A stretch of 64,000 bases of DNA from RH-AL1 sp964235705 (GTDB lineage Bacteria > Pseudomonadota > Alphaproteobacteria > Rhizobiales > Beijerinckiaceae): NCBI GenBank assembly GCA_964235705.1, contig CAXSDP010000010.1, forward strand, positions 1 through 64,000, in the 5' to 3' direction. This document shows, piece by piece, positions 24,809 to 34,163 of this stretch. The notes under the pieces are model-generated. The model saw only the letters and a program-made list of their open reading frames with translations, had not been told where the DNA came from and ran no database searches. How positions within the stretch are numbered: the first letter of the stretch is position 1; each line of letters begins with the position of its first letter. The position numbers and the translations under genes were made by a program.

Positions 24809-26611
24809 CTACACCCGAACCGTGCCGGTCACGATCGCGGCGTGCAGGGCCGCGTCGAGGGAGATGTAGCGCGCTCCGTCGTCGAGATAGAGGGGGTCGG
24901 CGACGCGGACCGGATCGTAGCCCTCGGCGACGAGGGGCGCCTTCCTCGGCTTGAAGGTGCCGGTGGTGGCGATGGCGGAGGCCACGCGCAGGAACAGCGG
25001 GCGGGCGTAGCGCGGCAACGTGGCCTTCAGGTGGGCGTGGAGCGCCCCGAGGTCGAAGCCTTCGCCCGGCACCACCGCGGCCATGCCGGCCCGCCCCTCG
25101 GTGCCCGGCACCGTCACGCCGTAGACGCTCGCCGCTACCACGCCCGGACAACCGGCCATCGCCTGCGCGACGGCGGTGCACGACACGTTCTCGGCCCGCC
25201 AGCGGAACGTGTCGCCGACGCGGTCGACGAAGGAGAAGAAGCCGGCCGCGTCCCGCTTCATCAGGTCGCCGGTGCGGAACCAGCTGTCGCCGGGCTCGAA
25301 AACGTCGCGCAGGACCTTGGCGCGCGAGGCGTCCGCGTCGGTGTAGCCCTCGAAACGGCGGTCGGCGGTCCCGGCGGCGATGGCACCCAGCGCTTCCCCG
25401 ACCTCGCCCGCGCCGCAACGGACGCAGAACCCGTCCGGGCCGCGCGCCGGCTCGCCCGCGTCGGCGTCGAGGCGCACGAGCGCGACCGGCGAGCGGTGCG
25501 CCATGAAGGACGGGACGCGGCCGATCGCGCCGACCTTGCCCTCCAGGTTGAAGAGCGAGAAGGAGCCCTCCGTCGCCGCGTAGAACTCGATGATCCGGGG
25601 GATCGCGAAGCGCGCCTCGAAGGCCGGCCACACGTCGCCCGCCAAGCCGTTGCCGCAGCACAGCCTGAGGCCGTGCGCCCGGTCGGCCTCGCCGGGCGGC
25701 GCCGCGAGGAGGTAGCGGCAGAGTTCGCCGACGTATTGGAAGATCGTCGCGCCGCTCGCCGCCACGTCGCCCCAGAAGCGGCTGGCGGAGAAGCCCCGCC
25801 GCACGATCACGCAACCGGCCGCCGCCAGCATCGCGCCGACCGCCGCCACGCCGCCGATGCTGTGGTACATCGGCAGGCAGTCGTAGAGGCGATCGGTCGG
25901 GCGGGCGTCGGTGATGCCGGCGAACCATTGGCTCCACATCATCACCCTGAGGTGACTGACACGCGCCGCCTTGGGGAGGCCGGTCGTGCCGGAGGTGTAG
26001 ATGAGCAGGGCCTCGTCCCGCAGCGTCAGGGCCGGCCTGTCGCCCGCCGCCAGCGGCGTCCCGGACAGGGCGGGGAGGGCCTCGTCCAGCCGGGCGTGGG
26101 GCGTCGCTCCGGCGCCGTACACGACGAGCGGCATCGCCGCACCCGCGAGCAGCGCGACGAGGTCGGCGCTCATCGAATCGGCCCCGACGATCACGCGGCG
26201 GGGCGCCGCCTGCGCGAGGCAGTGCCCGAGCCCGTCCCCGACGAGCCCCGTGTTGACCAGCGCGACGACCACGCCGACCCGCGTCAGGCCGATCCAGATC
26301 GCGGTGTAGGCGGGGGCGTTCACCATCATCAGCGCCACCCGGTCCCCCGGGCGCAGGCCCTGGCCCAGCGCCCAGCGCGACACGCGGTTCGACAGCGCGC
26401 CGAGCTCCCCGTGGGTCAGCGCGTCATCCTCGCCGAGCAGGGCCGGGCGGTCCGGGTGGCGGGCGGCGTTCTCGTCGACCACGTCGGGAAGCGTGCGGGT
26501 CGAGTCCGGCGTGATCGTGGCGGTGCGCGTCAGGGCGCGCAACCAGTCGGCGTTGGCGGAGCGCGGGCGGCCGCCGGCCATTTCGACGCCAGTCACCTTT
26601 GCGCTCGTCAT
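24809..26611 (-). CDS. Long-chain acyl-CoA synthetase (FATP/ACSVL type)
   Basis: This 600-aa ANL-superfamily enzyme has the P-loop IYTSGTTGLPKAARVSH near residue 208, LYDCLPMYHS, FYAATEGS near 343, and the FATP-type signature around residues 450-490 (DSWFRTGDL, then RVGDTFRWRAENVS). These place it in the fatty-acid-transport-protein branch rather than FadD proper. It would activate long or very long acyl chains as acyl-AMP, then CoA. It is last of five minus-strand genes with an acyl carrier protein, ligase, reductase and acyltransferase-like protein, 13 nt after the GNAT-like gene, so likely cotranscribed. Met11 is an alternative start. Confidence 0.88.
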   Translation of the reverse strand: MTSAKVTGVEMAGGRPRSANADWLRALTRTATITPDSTRTLPDVVDENAARHPDRPALLGEDDALTHGELGALSNRVSRWALGQGLRPGDRVALMMVNAPAYTAIWIGLTRVGVVVALVNTGLVGDGLGHCLAQAAPRRVIVGADSMSADLVALLAGAAMPLVVYGAGATPHARLDEALPALSGTPLAAGDRPALTLRDEALLIYTSGTTGLPKAARVSHLRVMMWSQWFAGITDARPTDRLYDCLPMYHSIGGVAAVGAMLAAAGCVIVRRGFSASRFWGDVAASGATIFQYVGELCRYLLAAPPGEADRAHGLRLCCGNGLAGDVWPAFEARFAIPRIIEFYAATEGSFSLFNLEGKVGAIGRVPSFMAHRSPVALVRLDADAGEPARGPDGFCVRCGAGEVGEALGAIAAGTADRRFEGYTDADASRAKVLRDVFEPGDSWFRTGDLMKRDAAGFFSFVDRVGDTFRWRAENVSCTAVAQAMAGCPGVVAASVYGVTVPGTEGRAGMAAVVPGEGFDLGALHAHLKATLPRYARPLFLRVASAIATTGTFKPRKAPLVAEGYDPVRVADPLYLDDGARYISLDAALHAAIVTGTVRV

Positions 26612-26624
26612 GTGGGTCGCCGCC

Positions 26625-27506
26625 TCAAGGTCCGAATACCACGAGTTCGCTGTTGGCGAGGTCGCCGAGGCGGGGGACGCTCGAGCCCCGGGCGTATTTC
26701 GGGCGGGCGCCGTCGCGGTACGCGCCGATCAGCCCGTCCACCGGCCCGTTCGCGTCGAGCATCACCAGCGGCAGGCGGAGGCGCAACAGGCGGCGGCCGA
26801 GCGGGCCGGCGAAGCGGACGAAGTCGGCGACATCGCGGCAGTACACGAGTTGCGCGCAGGGCACGCGACCGCCGACGACGCGCCGCGGCAGGAAGGCGAA
26901 CGGGTGGAATCCCCCGTCCGCCGCCTCGACCGCGAGGGCGAGGCAGCCGAGCGCGGCGTGGGTCGCCAGCATCGGCGCGGCGTCGCGGTCATCCGGCCCT
27001 AAGGCCCGCACGCGTGCGCCTCGCACCGGAGGGGCCAGCGCCGCTGCGGCGTGGAACGTGCCGGCGACGTAGCGGCGGAAACCCTGCGCCTCGATCGTCG
27101 CGACCGTCGCCGGTGACGGCGAGACGTTGAAGAGCGTGATGCCGAGCCGGAGCGGCGCGGCCGCCAGCATCGCCGAATACGCGCGGTAGGCCACCTCCAC
27201 GGTCCAGCTCGACACGTTGCCGCGCACGTGACCGTCATCATCGCGGGCGACGATGACGAGGAGGACGCCCACGACGCGGTCGTGATCGCTCAGCACGTAG
27301 CCGAAGCGGGGGTAACCCTCCGGTACGGCGCGCTCACGCAGCCGGTCGAGTCCCCTTAGCCAGTAGGCGGACCCGCGTTGGGGGAAGCCGTGCGACAGCA
27401 AGGTGACCACCGCCGCCACGTCGTCCTCGCCCATGCGCCGGCAAACGATCCGATGTGCCGACGCGGTGGGCAGGTCGACCTCCTCGATGTGCGTCAACCC
27501 TCGCAT
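26625..27506 (-). CDS. GNAT-like acyltransferase
   Basis: The 293-aa product has a GNAT-like layout: IVCRRMGEDDVAAVVTLLSHGFP at the start, a central FGYVLSDHDRVVGVLLVIVARD strand pair, SSWTVEVAYRAYSAML, and ITLFNVSPSPATVATIEAQGF, which resembles the end of an N-acyltransferase fold. The second half, with FVRFAGPLGRRLLRLRLPLVMLDANGP, looks like a degenerate second copy. A Q/RxxGxG/A CoA loop is not clear, so the donor could be acyl-ACP rather than CoA. It lies between the SDR and acyl-CoA synthetase genes of the acyl cluster. The acceptor is unknown. Confidence 0.65.
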   Translation of the reverse strand: MRGLTHIEEVDLPTASAHRIVCRRMGEDDVAAVVTLLSHGFPQRGSAYWLRGLDRLRERAVPEGYPRFGYVLSDHDRVVGVLLVIVARDDDGHVRGNVSSWTVEVAYRAYSAMLAAAPLRLGITLFNVSPSPATVATIEAQGFRRYVAGTFHAAAALAPPVRGARVRALGPDDRDAAPMLATHAALGCLALAVEAADGGFHPFAFLPRRVVGGRVPCAQLVYCRDVADFVRFAGPLGRRLLRLRLPLVMLDANGPVDGLIGAYRDGARPKYARGSSVPRLGDLANSELVVFGP

Positions 27507-27612
27507 GACCAGACGATATGGCCGAAGGGCAATGGAAGGACAGGTGTGGCCGCGTCAACGTCGTGACCTCAGCGTTTTGAAACAACTCGTACCGAGCTTG
27601 GTTCGACGCGGG

Positions 27613-28356
27613 TCACGCCGTGTTGCCGGCATCGACCGTCAGCACCGTGCCGGTGACGTTGCGGGCCCGCTCGCCCATCAGGTACGACACCGCGTAGGCG
27701 ACATCGTCGGCGTCCGGCAGTCGCTTGAGCGCGGAGCGTCGGGCGATCGTGGCGCGCTGCGCTTCGTCCAGCCCCTCCGTCATGTCGGTGTCGACGAAGC
27801 CCGGCGCGACCGCGTTCACCGTGATGCCGAGCCCGCCGACTTCGCGCGCGAGCGAGCGGGTGAAACCGACCATGGACGCCTTGGTCGCGGCGTACACGGC
27901 CGCGCCGGCATAGCCGGTCGTCGCGATGATCGACGCCACGTTCACGACGCGGCCGGTGCCGGCCGACATCATGGAGCGGACGGCGTGTTTCGTCACCACG
28001 AGGGGCGCGAGCGTGTTGAGGCGCACCAGTCGCTCGATGGCCGGCGTCGGCATGGTCGCCAGCAGGCCCTGCGTGCCGATCGCCGCGTTGTTGACGAGCC
28101 CATAGAGCGGGCCGCAGCTTGCGCGGAGACCCGCGAAGAAGGCCGGGATGGCGTCGATCGCCTCGAGGTCGAAGGGCATGAAGCGCAGGTCGCCGCCGGC
28201 GCGCCGGATCGACTCCAGCGCCTCGCTGTCGTGGCGCGCGAGCGCGACGACGCGGTAGCCGTCCGCCACGAGCACCGTTGCGACGGCCAGGCCGATGCCC
28301 CGGCTGGCCCCGGTGACGAGCACGGTCCTCGGCCCGGCCGCGCCCGGCATCGTCAT
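27613..28356 (-). CDS. SDR-family reductase, FabG-like
   Basis: This is a classic short-chain dehydrogenase of 247 aa: TGASRGIG near residue 15, NNAAIG near 90, Ser of VNVASIIATTGYAG, Tyr and Lys in YAATKASMVGFTRSLA, and the C-terminal VTGTVLTVDAGNTA. It resembles 3-oxoacyl-ACP reductases. ATG 28356 overlaps the stop of the upstream AMP ligase in an ATGA, which fixes the start and shows translational coupling. In the cluster it probably reduces a keto group on an ACP- or CoA-bound acyl chain, but no ketosynthase gene is adjacent. Confidence 0.9.
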   Translation of the reverse strand: MTMPGAAGPRTVLVTGASRGIGLAVATVLVADGYRVVALARHDSEALESIRRAGGDLRFMPFDLEAIDAIPAFFAGLRASCGPLYGLVNNAAIGTQGLLATMPTPAIERLVRLNTLAPLVVTKHAVRSMMSAGTGRVVNVASIIATTGYAGAAVYAATKASMVGFTRSLAREVGGLGITVNAVAPGFVDTDMTEGLDEAQRATIARRSALKRLPDADDVAYAVSYLMGERARNVTGTVLTVDAGNTA

Positions 28357-29777
28357 GGCGCACGGCTGACTTTGCCGGCCGTCGTCAAGGCCAGGGCTGG
28401 TACGAAGCGGATCATTGCCGGCACCTTGTGGCGCTCCAGCGCGGCGCGGCACGCCTGGATGATCGTGGCCTCGATCGCCTCCGTGCCGCCCACGGGATCG
28501 CGCGGCACCATGTCATCGCGCAACACCACGTCGGCGACGACGATCGCGCCCGTCAACGGGTTTCGCCGCGCCTTGACCAGCGACATGCTCACCGCCGGGT
28601 GCGCGTTGAGGACGGCCTCGACCTCCTCGGGGTTCACCTTGAGGCCGCCGACGTTGATGATGCCGTTACGGCGGCCGGCGAAATGGTAGCGCGCGCCGCG
28701 CCGTTCCACGAGGTCGCCGGTGTCGATGAAGCCGTCGGGATCGGCGAGCGGCGGGGCGTCGGGACCGAGGTAGCCGGTCGCGGCGCGCGCCGATCGGACC
28801 CGGAGCGAACCATCCACCACCTTCATGGCAAAGTCGGCGGAGGATCGGGTGGGGGAGGGCTCCTCGACGAGCGCGGCCGGGAAGCCGGCGAGGCCGTCGT
28901 CGATCACGAAGCCGATGCCGGCTTCCGTCGAAGCGTAGGCGTGGCCGATGTGCGCCCGCGGGTAGGTGGCGCGGAGCCGGTCGATGACCGCCTGATCGGC
29001 GGTTTCGCCCGACAGGCGCACGTAGGACGGCGCGATCGCGTTCCGCTCGTGGCTCATCAGGACGCCGCGCCAGTGCGACGGCGTGCCGGAGATCGCGGTG
29101 ACGCCGGCGCCGCCCAGGCGGCGCAGGTGGTCGCCGACCCCCTCGCCGGCGCTGCCCAGCACGAGGGCGGAGCCGCCGAGGACCGCGCGCAGGAGCACCT
29201 GATGGCCGCCGTAGCGTCGAATGTCGTAGAAGGTCCCCCACACCGGCCGGGTGCCGCCCGCGGGGATCGGGGCGATCGTGGCCGTGAGGGCGGCGAGGGT
29301 GTGCGCGACGATCTTGGCGCGGCCGGACGTTCCCGACGTCAGCATCACCCATTGCGTGTCGTGAGGGCGCGCCACCCGCTCCGCGCTAGTCTCGACCGAC
29401 AACCCGATCAACGCGACCGGCCGGGACGCGTCGACCGCGTCGCGGTCGTCGGTGACGATCACGTCGACGGCGGCGTCTTCGACCACGGTGCGGAGGTGGT
29501 CGGCGCCCAATCCGGGCGGGGCGAGGGTCATGCGGCGCACGAGCCCGTCGAGTTCGACCATCGCGATCGCCGCCGCGCGCTGCGTGCGTGTCGCGATCAG
29601 CACCGATCGGCCGGCGAGCCCGCCGGCGGCCCCGCCCAGCGCCGTGCCGGTCGCGAGCAGGCCGAGGTCGCTGACACCGTCGCGGTCGCTGAGGACCGTG
29701 CGCGCCCGCTCGGCCAGGCGCGGCGGGGCGGCGCCGGGCGAGGTCACGCCGGTGGGCGTCGGGGCGGACGATGTCAC
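28353..29777 (-). CDS. AMP-dependent acyl ligase, probable acyl-ACP loading enzyme
   Basis: This 474-aa ANL enzyme has WVMLTSGTSGRAKIVAHT as P-loop, GHAYASTEAGIG, FIDTGDLVERRG, GRRNGIINVGGLKVNPEEVE and the C-terminal lysine in LTTAGKVSRA. The N-terminal domain is short and divergent compared with CoA ligases. GTG 29777 overlaps the stop of the acyl carrier protein gene (GTGA), and its own stop overlaps the SDR start (ATGA). The coupling suggests that it activates an acid and loads it on the carrier protein next door. Substrate unknown; a long-chain or aryl acid are both possible. Confidence 0.85.
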   Translation of the reverse strand: MTSSAPTPTGVTSPGAAPPRLAERARTVLSDRDGVSDLGLLATGTALGGAAGGLAGRSVLIATRTQRAAAIAMVELDGLVRRMTLAPPGLGADHLRTVVEDAAVDVIVTDDRDAVDASRPVALIGLSVETSAERVARPHDTQWVMLTSGTSGRAKIVAHTLAALTATIAPIPAGGTRPVWGTFYDIRRYGGHQVLLRAVLGGSALVLGSAGEGVGDHLRRLGGAGVTAISGTPSHWRGVLMSHERNAIAPSYVRLSGETADQAVIDRLRATYPRAHIGHAYASTEAGIGFVIDDGLAGFPAALVEEPSPTRSSADFAMKVVDGSLRVRSARAATGYLGPDAPPLADPDGFIDTGDLVERRGARYHFAGRRNGIINVGGLKVNPEEVEAVLNAHPAVSMSLVKARRNPLTGAIVVADVVLRDDMVPRDPVGGTEAIEATIIQACRAALERHKVPAMIRFVPALALTTAGKVSRAP

Positions 29778-30019
29778 GGCACGGCTTCCTCGTAGAAGCG
29801 CACGAGGTCGCCCACCGTGACGGGAAGCTCGATCTCGTCGGACGCGCCGAAGGGATCGACGTTCAACGCTTCCTCCAGGCGCGCGACGAGGATCGCGAAG
29901 CATAGGGAGTCGAGCCCGACGGTGAGCAGCGGCGCGTCATCGGTCAACGGGCCGAGCGTGCGGTGCTGCTCCTCGGCCACGCGCCGCATCGCTTCGATGA
30001 TGGTCGTGCGTGTGGACAC
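29774..30019 (-). CDS. Acyl carrier protein
   Basis: The 81-aa product is a phosphopantetheine carrier: LLTVGLDSLCFAILVARLEE carries the modification site Ser38 in LDSL, followed by an acidic helix region and DLVRFYEEAV. GTG 30019 is preferred because GGGGAGG lies about 8 nt upstream; ATG 30061 is in frame but lacks such a site. It is not the housekeeping AcpP by context: it opens a tight operon with an AMP ligase and an SDR reductase. The promoter should lie in 30062-30194. Confidence 0.85.
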   Translation of the reverse strand: MSTRTTIIEAMRRVAEEQHRTLGPLTDDAPLLTVGLDSLCFAILVARLEEALNVDPFGASDEIELPVTVGDLVRFYEEAVP

Positions 30020-30194
30020 CGGCGACACCTCCCCGATTGGTGCGAGCCAGCGCCTTACCACCGGCGGCGGATCGGCGGCAACGCTCGCGCCAAGTTAAGT
30101 CTAAGCGAGGACAGGCCCGCTCGCCACGGCAATCGTCGGCGGCGGCGCGGTTCGCATCGGCGAGGCGTTCCGGCGCCCGCGCGGGGGCGGTCGA

Positions 30195-32375
30195 TCAGGT
30201 GCGCCCCTCGTTGAAGAAGTCGTAAACAAGCTTCGCCGTGCCGGCGTTGATGCCCGGTACCTTCTCGAGGTCGGCCAGCGCCGCGCGCGACAGGGCCTTG
30301 GCGGTGCCGAAGGCGTGGAGCAGGGCGCGCTTGCGGGCCGGACCGATGCCGGCGATGTCGTCGAGCGGGCTGCGGGTGAAGTCCTTCTTGCGCTTGGCGC
30401 GGTGGGCGCCGATGGCGAAGCGGTGCGCCTCGTCGCGCAGGCGCTGCACGAAATACAGCGCAGGGTCGCGCGGCGACAGGCGGAACGGCTCGCGCCCCTC
30501 GACGAAGAAGGTTTCCCGCCCCGCGTCGCGGTCGCGGCCCTTGGCGATGCCGACGATCGCGACGTCCGTGACGCCGAGTTCGCCCAGGATCGCCTTGGTG
30601 GCATTGAACTGGCCGAGGCCACCGTCGATCAGGATCAGGTCGGGGCGCTGCGGGAACGCCTCGTCGGCGCGCTCGGGGGCGTCCTCCTCCGATCCCGCTT
30701 CGGCCGGCGCGTCCGCCACCTCGTCCGCCGCCGGCGCATCCTTGTTCAGCCGCGTGAAGCGGCGCTTCAGCACCTCGCGCATCATGCCGAAGTCGTCGCC
30801 GGGCGTCAGCTCGTCGCCCTTGATGTTGAAGATGCGGTAGTGGGTCTTCATGAAGCCGCCGGCGCCGGCGACGACCATGCCGCCGACCGCGTTGGTGCCC
30901 ATGATGTGCGAGTTGTCGTAGACTTCCACGCGCCGGACGCGGCGGTCGATGCCGAACGCTTCCGCGATGGCCGCCAGCAGCTTCTCCTGCGACGCGCTCT
31001 CCGACAGCATGCGGCTCAGCGTCGAGCGCCCGTTGTGGGCGGCGTTGTCGACGAGGTCGCGCTTCTCGCCCCGCTGCGGCACGGTGATCTCGACGCGCTG
31101 CCCGTGGCGTTCGCAGAGCGCGGTCGCCAACACGTCCCGGCCCTCGATCTCGTGCGACAGCAGGATGAGGCGCGGCGGTGGCCGGTCGTCGTAGAACTGC
31201 GCGAGGAAGGCTTCCAGCACCTCGCCGGGCGACAGGCTGCCGTCGGCCTTGGGGTGATAGGCCCGGTTGCCCCAATTCTGGTAGGTGCGGAAGAAGAACA
31301 CCTCGATGCAGAACTGCCCGGCCTGCTCGACGACGGCGAACACGTCCGCCTCCTCCGTCTGCTTGGGGTTGATGCCCTGCGAGCTTTGGATGGTGGACAG
31401 CGCCGCGATACGGTCGCGCAACCGCGCCGCGCGCTCGAACTCCATGGCGTCGGACGCCTCCGCCATGTCCACGGCGATGCGGTCGCGCACCGCCCGGCTC
31501 TTGCCGGACAGGAACGCCCTGGCCTCCGCCACCAGGCCGCCGTAGTCGGTGTGGCTGATCTCGCCCGTGCACGGGGCGGAGCAGCGCTTGATCTGGTGGA
31601 GCAGGCAGGGGCGGGTGCGGTTCTCGTAGTAGGAGTCGGTGCAGGACCGCAGCAGGAAGGCGCGCTCCATGGCGGCGAGCGTCCGGTTCACCGCCCACAC
31701 GGAGGCGAACGGCCCGAAGTAGTCGCCCTTGCGCGAGCGCGCGCCGCGATGCTTGGTCATCTGCGGGGCGGCGTGGTCGCCGGTGAGCAGGATGTAGGGG
31801 AACGACTTGTCGTCGCGCATCAGGACGTTGAAGCGCGGCCGCATCTGCTTGATGTAGTTGGTCTCGAGCAGCAGCGCCTCCGTCTCGGTGGCGGTCGAGA
31901 CGAACACCATCGTGACGGTGAGCGCGATCATCCGGGCGATGCGGTTGGTGTGGCCGGAGGGGCGCATGTAGCTGGCAATGCGCTTCCTGACGCTCTTCGC
32001 CTTGCCGACGTAGAGGACCTCGCCGTCCGTCCCGATCATACGGTAGACGCCGGGACCTTTGGGGGCGTGCTGCCAGTAGCCGCGGATCGCCGCGGCGCCG
32101 GCCTTCACCGACGCCGGCGCAGTCTCGTCGTCGTCCACCGGCGGGATGTCCAGCTCGTCCGCGCCGTCCTCCCAGTCCACGATCGCGAGCCCTTCGGCCT
32201 CCGGGTCGGGCACGCCGGATGGTCGGTCGCCGAGGTCCGGCCCCTCGCGCACAGGCGCGGCGAACGCGTCCTCGCGCCCGAGGCCCGCGTGCCCGCCGTC
32301 GGACGTCCCATCCCGCGCGTCCTTCGCATCCATGGGCCGAGACTTATCCAGGGGCCAAACCTTATCCATGGCCAA
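30195..32375 (-). CDS. uvrC: Excinuclease ABC subunit C
   Basis: The protein has the GIY-YIG nuclease (GPGVYRMIG, LYVGKAKSVRKRIASYM, about residues 106-185), the four-cysteine-type region PCLLHQIKRCSAPC, a UVR motif (about 290-325), the RNase H-like C-terminal nuclease (VEVYDNSHIMGTNAVGGMVV, LILIDGGLGQ), and two terminal helix-hairpin-helix motifs (LDDIAGIGPARKRALL, LEKVPGINAGTAKLV). It makes both incisions in nucleotide excision repair. An acidic, low-complexity N-terminal extension of about 95 residues precedes the GIY-YIG domain, with another acidic loop near 575-605; this is common in alphaproteobacterial UvrC. Internal Met15 is another possible start. Confidence 0.97.
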   Translation of the reverse strand: MAMDKVWPLDKSRPMDAKDARDGTSDGGHAGLGREDAFAAPVREGPDLGDRPSGVPDPEAEGLAIVDWEDGADELDIPPVDDDETAPASVKAGAAAIRGYWQHAPKGPGVYRMIGTDGEVLYVGKAKSVRKRIASYMRPSGHTNRIARMIALTVTMVFVSTATETEALLLETNYIKQMRPRFNVLMRDDKSFPYILLTGDHAAPQMTKHRGARSRKGDYFGPFASVWAVNRTLAAMERAFLLRSCTDSYYENRTRPCLLHQIKRCSAPCTGEISHTDYGGLVAEARAFLSGKSRAVRDRIAVDMAEASDAMEFERAARLRDRIAALSTIQSSQGINPKQTEEADVFAVVEQAGQFCIEVFFFRTYQNWGNRAYHPKADGSLSPGEVLEAFLAQFYDDRPPPRLILLSHEIEGRDVLATALCERHGQRVEITVPQRGEKRDLVDNAAHNGRSTLSRMLSESASQEKLLAAIAEAFGIDRRVRRVEVYDNSHIMGTNAVGGMVVAGAGGFMKTHYRIFNIKGDELTPGDDFGMMREVLKRRFTRLNKDAPAADEVADAPAEAGSEEDAPERADEAFPQRPDLILIDGGLGQFNATKAILGELGVTDVAIVGIAKGRDRDAGRETFFVEGREPFRLSPRDPALYFVQRLRDEAHRFAIGAHRAKRKKDFTRSPLDDIAGIGPARKRALLHAFGTAKALSRAALADLEKVPGINAGTAKLVYDFFNEGRT

Positions 32376-32658
32376 GACTTAGGCGACGGCGGCGGACCTG
32401 AAAAGGCGATCCGTGAAAGACGCGCGGGTCGGTGATCTCCCCTTGCGTCCGCCGGCCACTCCGCGCTAACCAACCAACCATTCCGCATGATCCCGGAGCG
32501 GCGTCGGTCCGCGACGATACGTCGGTCCAGCCGTGTCGCCGTGAGACTGTCGGCCGAAACCCTCGCGCCCATACCGGTTGCGTTACGGTCCACCCGGGGA
32601 CCGGCTTGTCCTGATCGCGACGCGTGGAGCGGCACGCGCTAATAAGGTAGGATACCTC

Positions 32659-33060
32659 ATGAAGATGTTCTTCGCCGCCGCCGCCTTCACCTTCGCGGCC
32701 CTCGGACCGGCCCTGGCGGCCGATGGCCCCTCGGGCGAGTGGGTCGTCGCCGATCGCACCGCCGTCGTACGGATCACCAAGTGCCCGGGCGGTTACTGCG
32801 GTTTCGTCGCCAAGGGCCAGCCCGGCAAGGATTACCGCAACCCCGATCCGGCCAAGCGCAACCGTTCGGTGATCGGCATCGAAGTGATGTTCAACATGAA
32901 GCAGTCCGGCCCCGCCTCGTGGTCGGGCGAAACCTACAACGCCGACGACGGGCAGGTTTACAACGGCAAGATCACCCTGACCTCGGCCAACACGCTCAAC
33001 GTCGAGGGCTGCGTCCCAGGCGGCGGCGTCTGCGGCTCGCAGTCCTGGACCAAGCGCTGA
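32659..33060 (+). CDS. DUF2147 family periplasmic protein
   Basis: This 133-aa protein has a signal peptide (MKMFFAAAAFTFAALGPALAA) and the DUF2147 lipocalin-like fold: SGEWVVADRTAVVRITKC near the start, a Cys pair region PGGYCGFVAKG, SVIGIEVMFNMK, WSGETYNADDGQVYNGKITL, and the ending GCVPGGGVCGSQSWTK. These small periplasmic proteins probably bind a hydrophobic ligand, but function is unknown. ATG 32659 follows AGGTAGG by about 7 nt. It is a lone gene between uvrC and prs. Confidence 0.88.
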   Translation: MKMFFAAAAFTFAALGPALAADGPSGEWVVADRTAVVRITKCPGGYCGFVAKGQPGKDYRNPDPAKRNRSVIGIEVMFNMKQSGPASWSGETYNADDGQVYNGKITLTSANTLNVEGCVPGGGVCGSQSWTKR

Positions 33061-33202
33061 GCGCTCGGTTCAACCGTTAACGGCTTCACGCTAGTCAGAC
33101 CACGGTCGTCGAATCCTCGATTCGGCGGCCGGTCTCGTTGTTCCGGGCGCGCGCGGCTGGTAAGAGCAGCCTCGCGCCTCACGCGCGTGTCGGTGGACGT
33201 TC

Positions 33203-34135
33203 ATGAAGATCCTCGCGGGCAACTCCAACCGCGCGCTGACGGAAGCGATCGCCGGCTACATCGGCGTGCCGCTGACGAAGTGCCAAGTGCGACGCTTCGC
33301 CGATCAGGAGGTGTTCGTCGAGATCCAGGAGAACGTGCGCGGGCAGGACACCTTCATCATCCAGTCGACGTCCTACCCCGCCAACGACCACCTGATGGAA
33401 GTCCTCATCATGACGGATGCCTGCCGCCGCTCGTCAGCCAGGCGCATCACCGCCGTGATCCCCTACTTCGGCTACGCCCGCCAGGATCGCAAGGCCGGCT
33501 CGCGCACCCCGATCTCGGCCAAGCTCGTCGCCAACCTCATCACCCACGCCGGCGCCGACCGGGTCCTCACCGTCGACCTCCACGCCGGGCAGATCCAGGG
33601 TTTCTTCGACATCCCGACCGACAACCTGTTCTCCGCCATCGTCATGGTGCGCGACATCCGCGAGCGCATGGCGCTGGAGGACGTCACGGTGATCTCGCCC
33701 GACGTCGGCGGCGTGGTCCGCGCGCGGGCTCTCGCCAAGCGCATCAACGCGCCCCTCGCCATCGTCGACAAGCGGCGCGAACGGGCCGGCGAGTCGGAGG
33801 TCATGAACATCATCGGCGACGTCAGCGGCCGTTGCTGCATCCTCGTCGACGACATCGTCGATTCCGGCGGCACGCTCTGCAACGCCGCCGACGCGCTGCT
33901 CGCCAAGGGGGCGAAGGAGGTGGTGGCCTACATCACCCACGGCGTCCTGTCGGGCGACGCCGTGGCCCGCATCAGCGCCTCCCGGTTGAAGGAGATGGTG
34001 CTCACCGACACCATCCTGCCGACGGAGGCTGTTCGCACCGCCGGCAACATCCGCGTGATCTCGATCGCGCCGCTGATCGGCGAGGCGATCGCGCGCACCG
34101 CCAAGGAGGAGAGCGTGTCGAGCCTGTTCGATTGA
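33203..34135 (+). CDS. prs: Ribose-phosphate pyrophosphokinase
   Basis: The 310-aa product is full length: MKILAGNSNRALTEAIAGYI, RFADQEVFVEIQENVRG, SARRITAVIPYFGYARQDRK (ATP loop), the GADRVLTVDLHAGQIQGFFDIP block, and the PRPP loop CILVDDIVDSGGTLCNAADAL. It makes PRPP from ribose 5-phosphate and ATP for purine, pyrimidine, His, Trp and NAD synthesis. It is a core housekeeping gene, which supports the view that this side of the window is host chromosome. It is convergent with the efflux operon. Confidence 0.97.
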   Translation: MKILAGNSNRALTEAIAGYIGVPLTKCQVRRFADQEVFVEIQENVRGQDTFIIQSTSYPANDHLMEVLIMTDACRRSSARRITAVIPYFGYARQDRKAGSRTPISAKLVANLITHAGADRVLTVDLHAGQIQGFFDIPTDNLFSAIVMVRDIRERMALEDVTVISPDVGGVVRARALAKRINAPLAIVDKRRERAGESEVMNIIGDVSGRCCILVDDIVDSGGTLCNAADALLAKGAKEVVAYITHGVLSGDAVARISASRLKEMVLTDTILPTEAVRTAGNIRVISIAPLIGEAIARTAKEESVSSLFD

Positions 34136-34163
34136 CCGGATGGTGAGTTGCTGAAGGCTCCGC

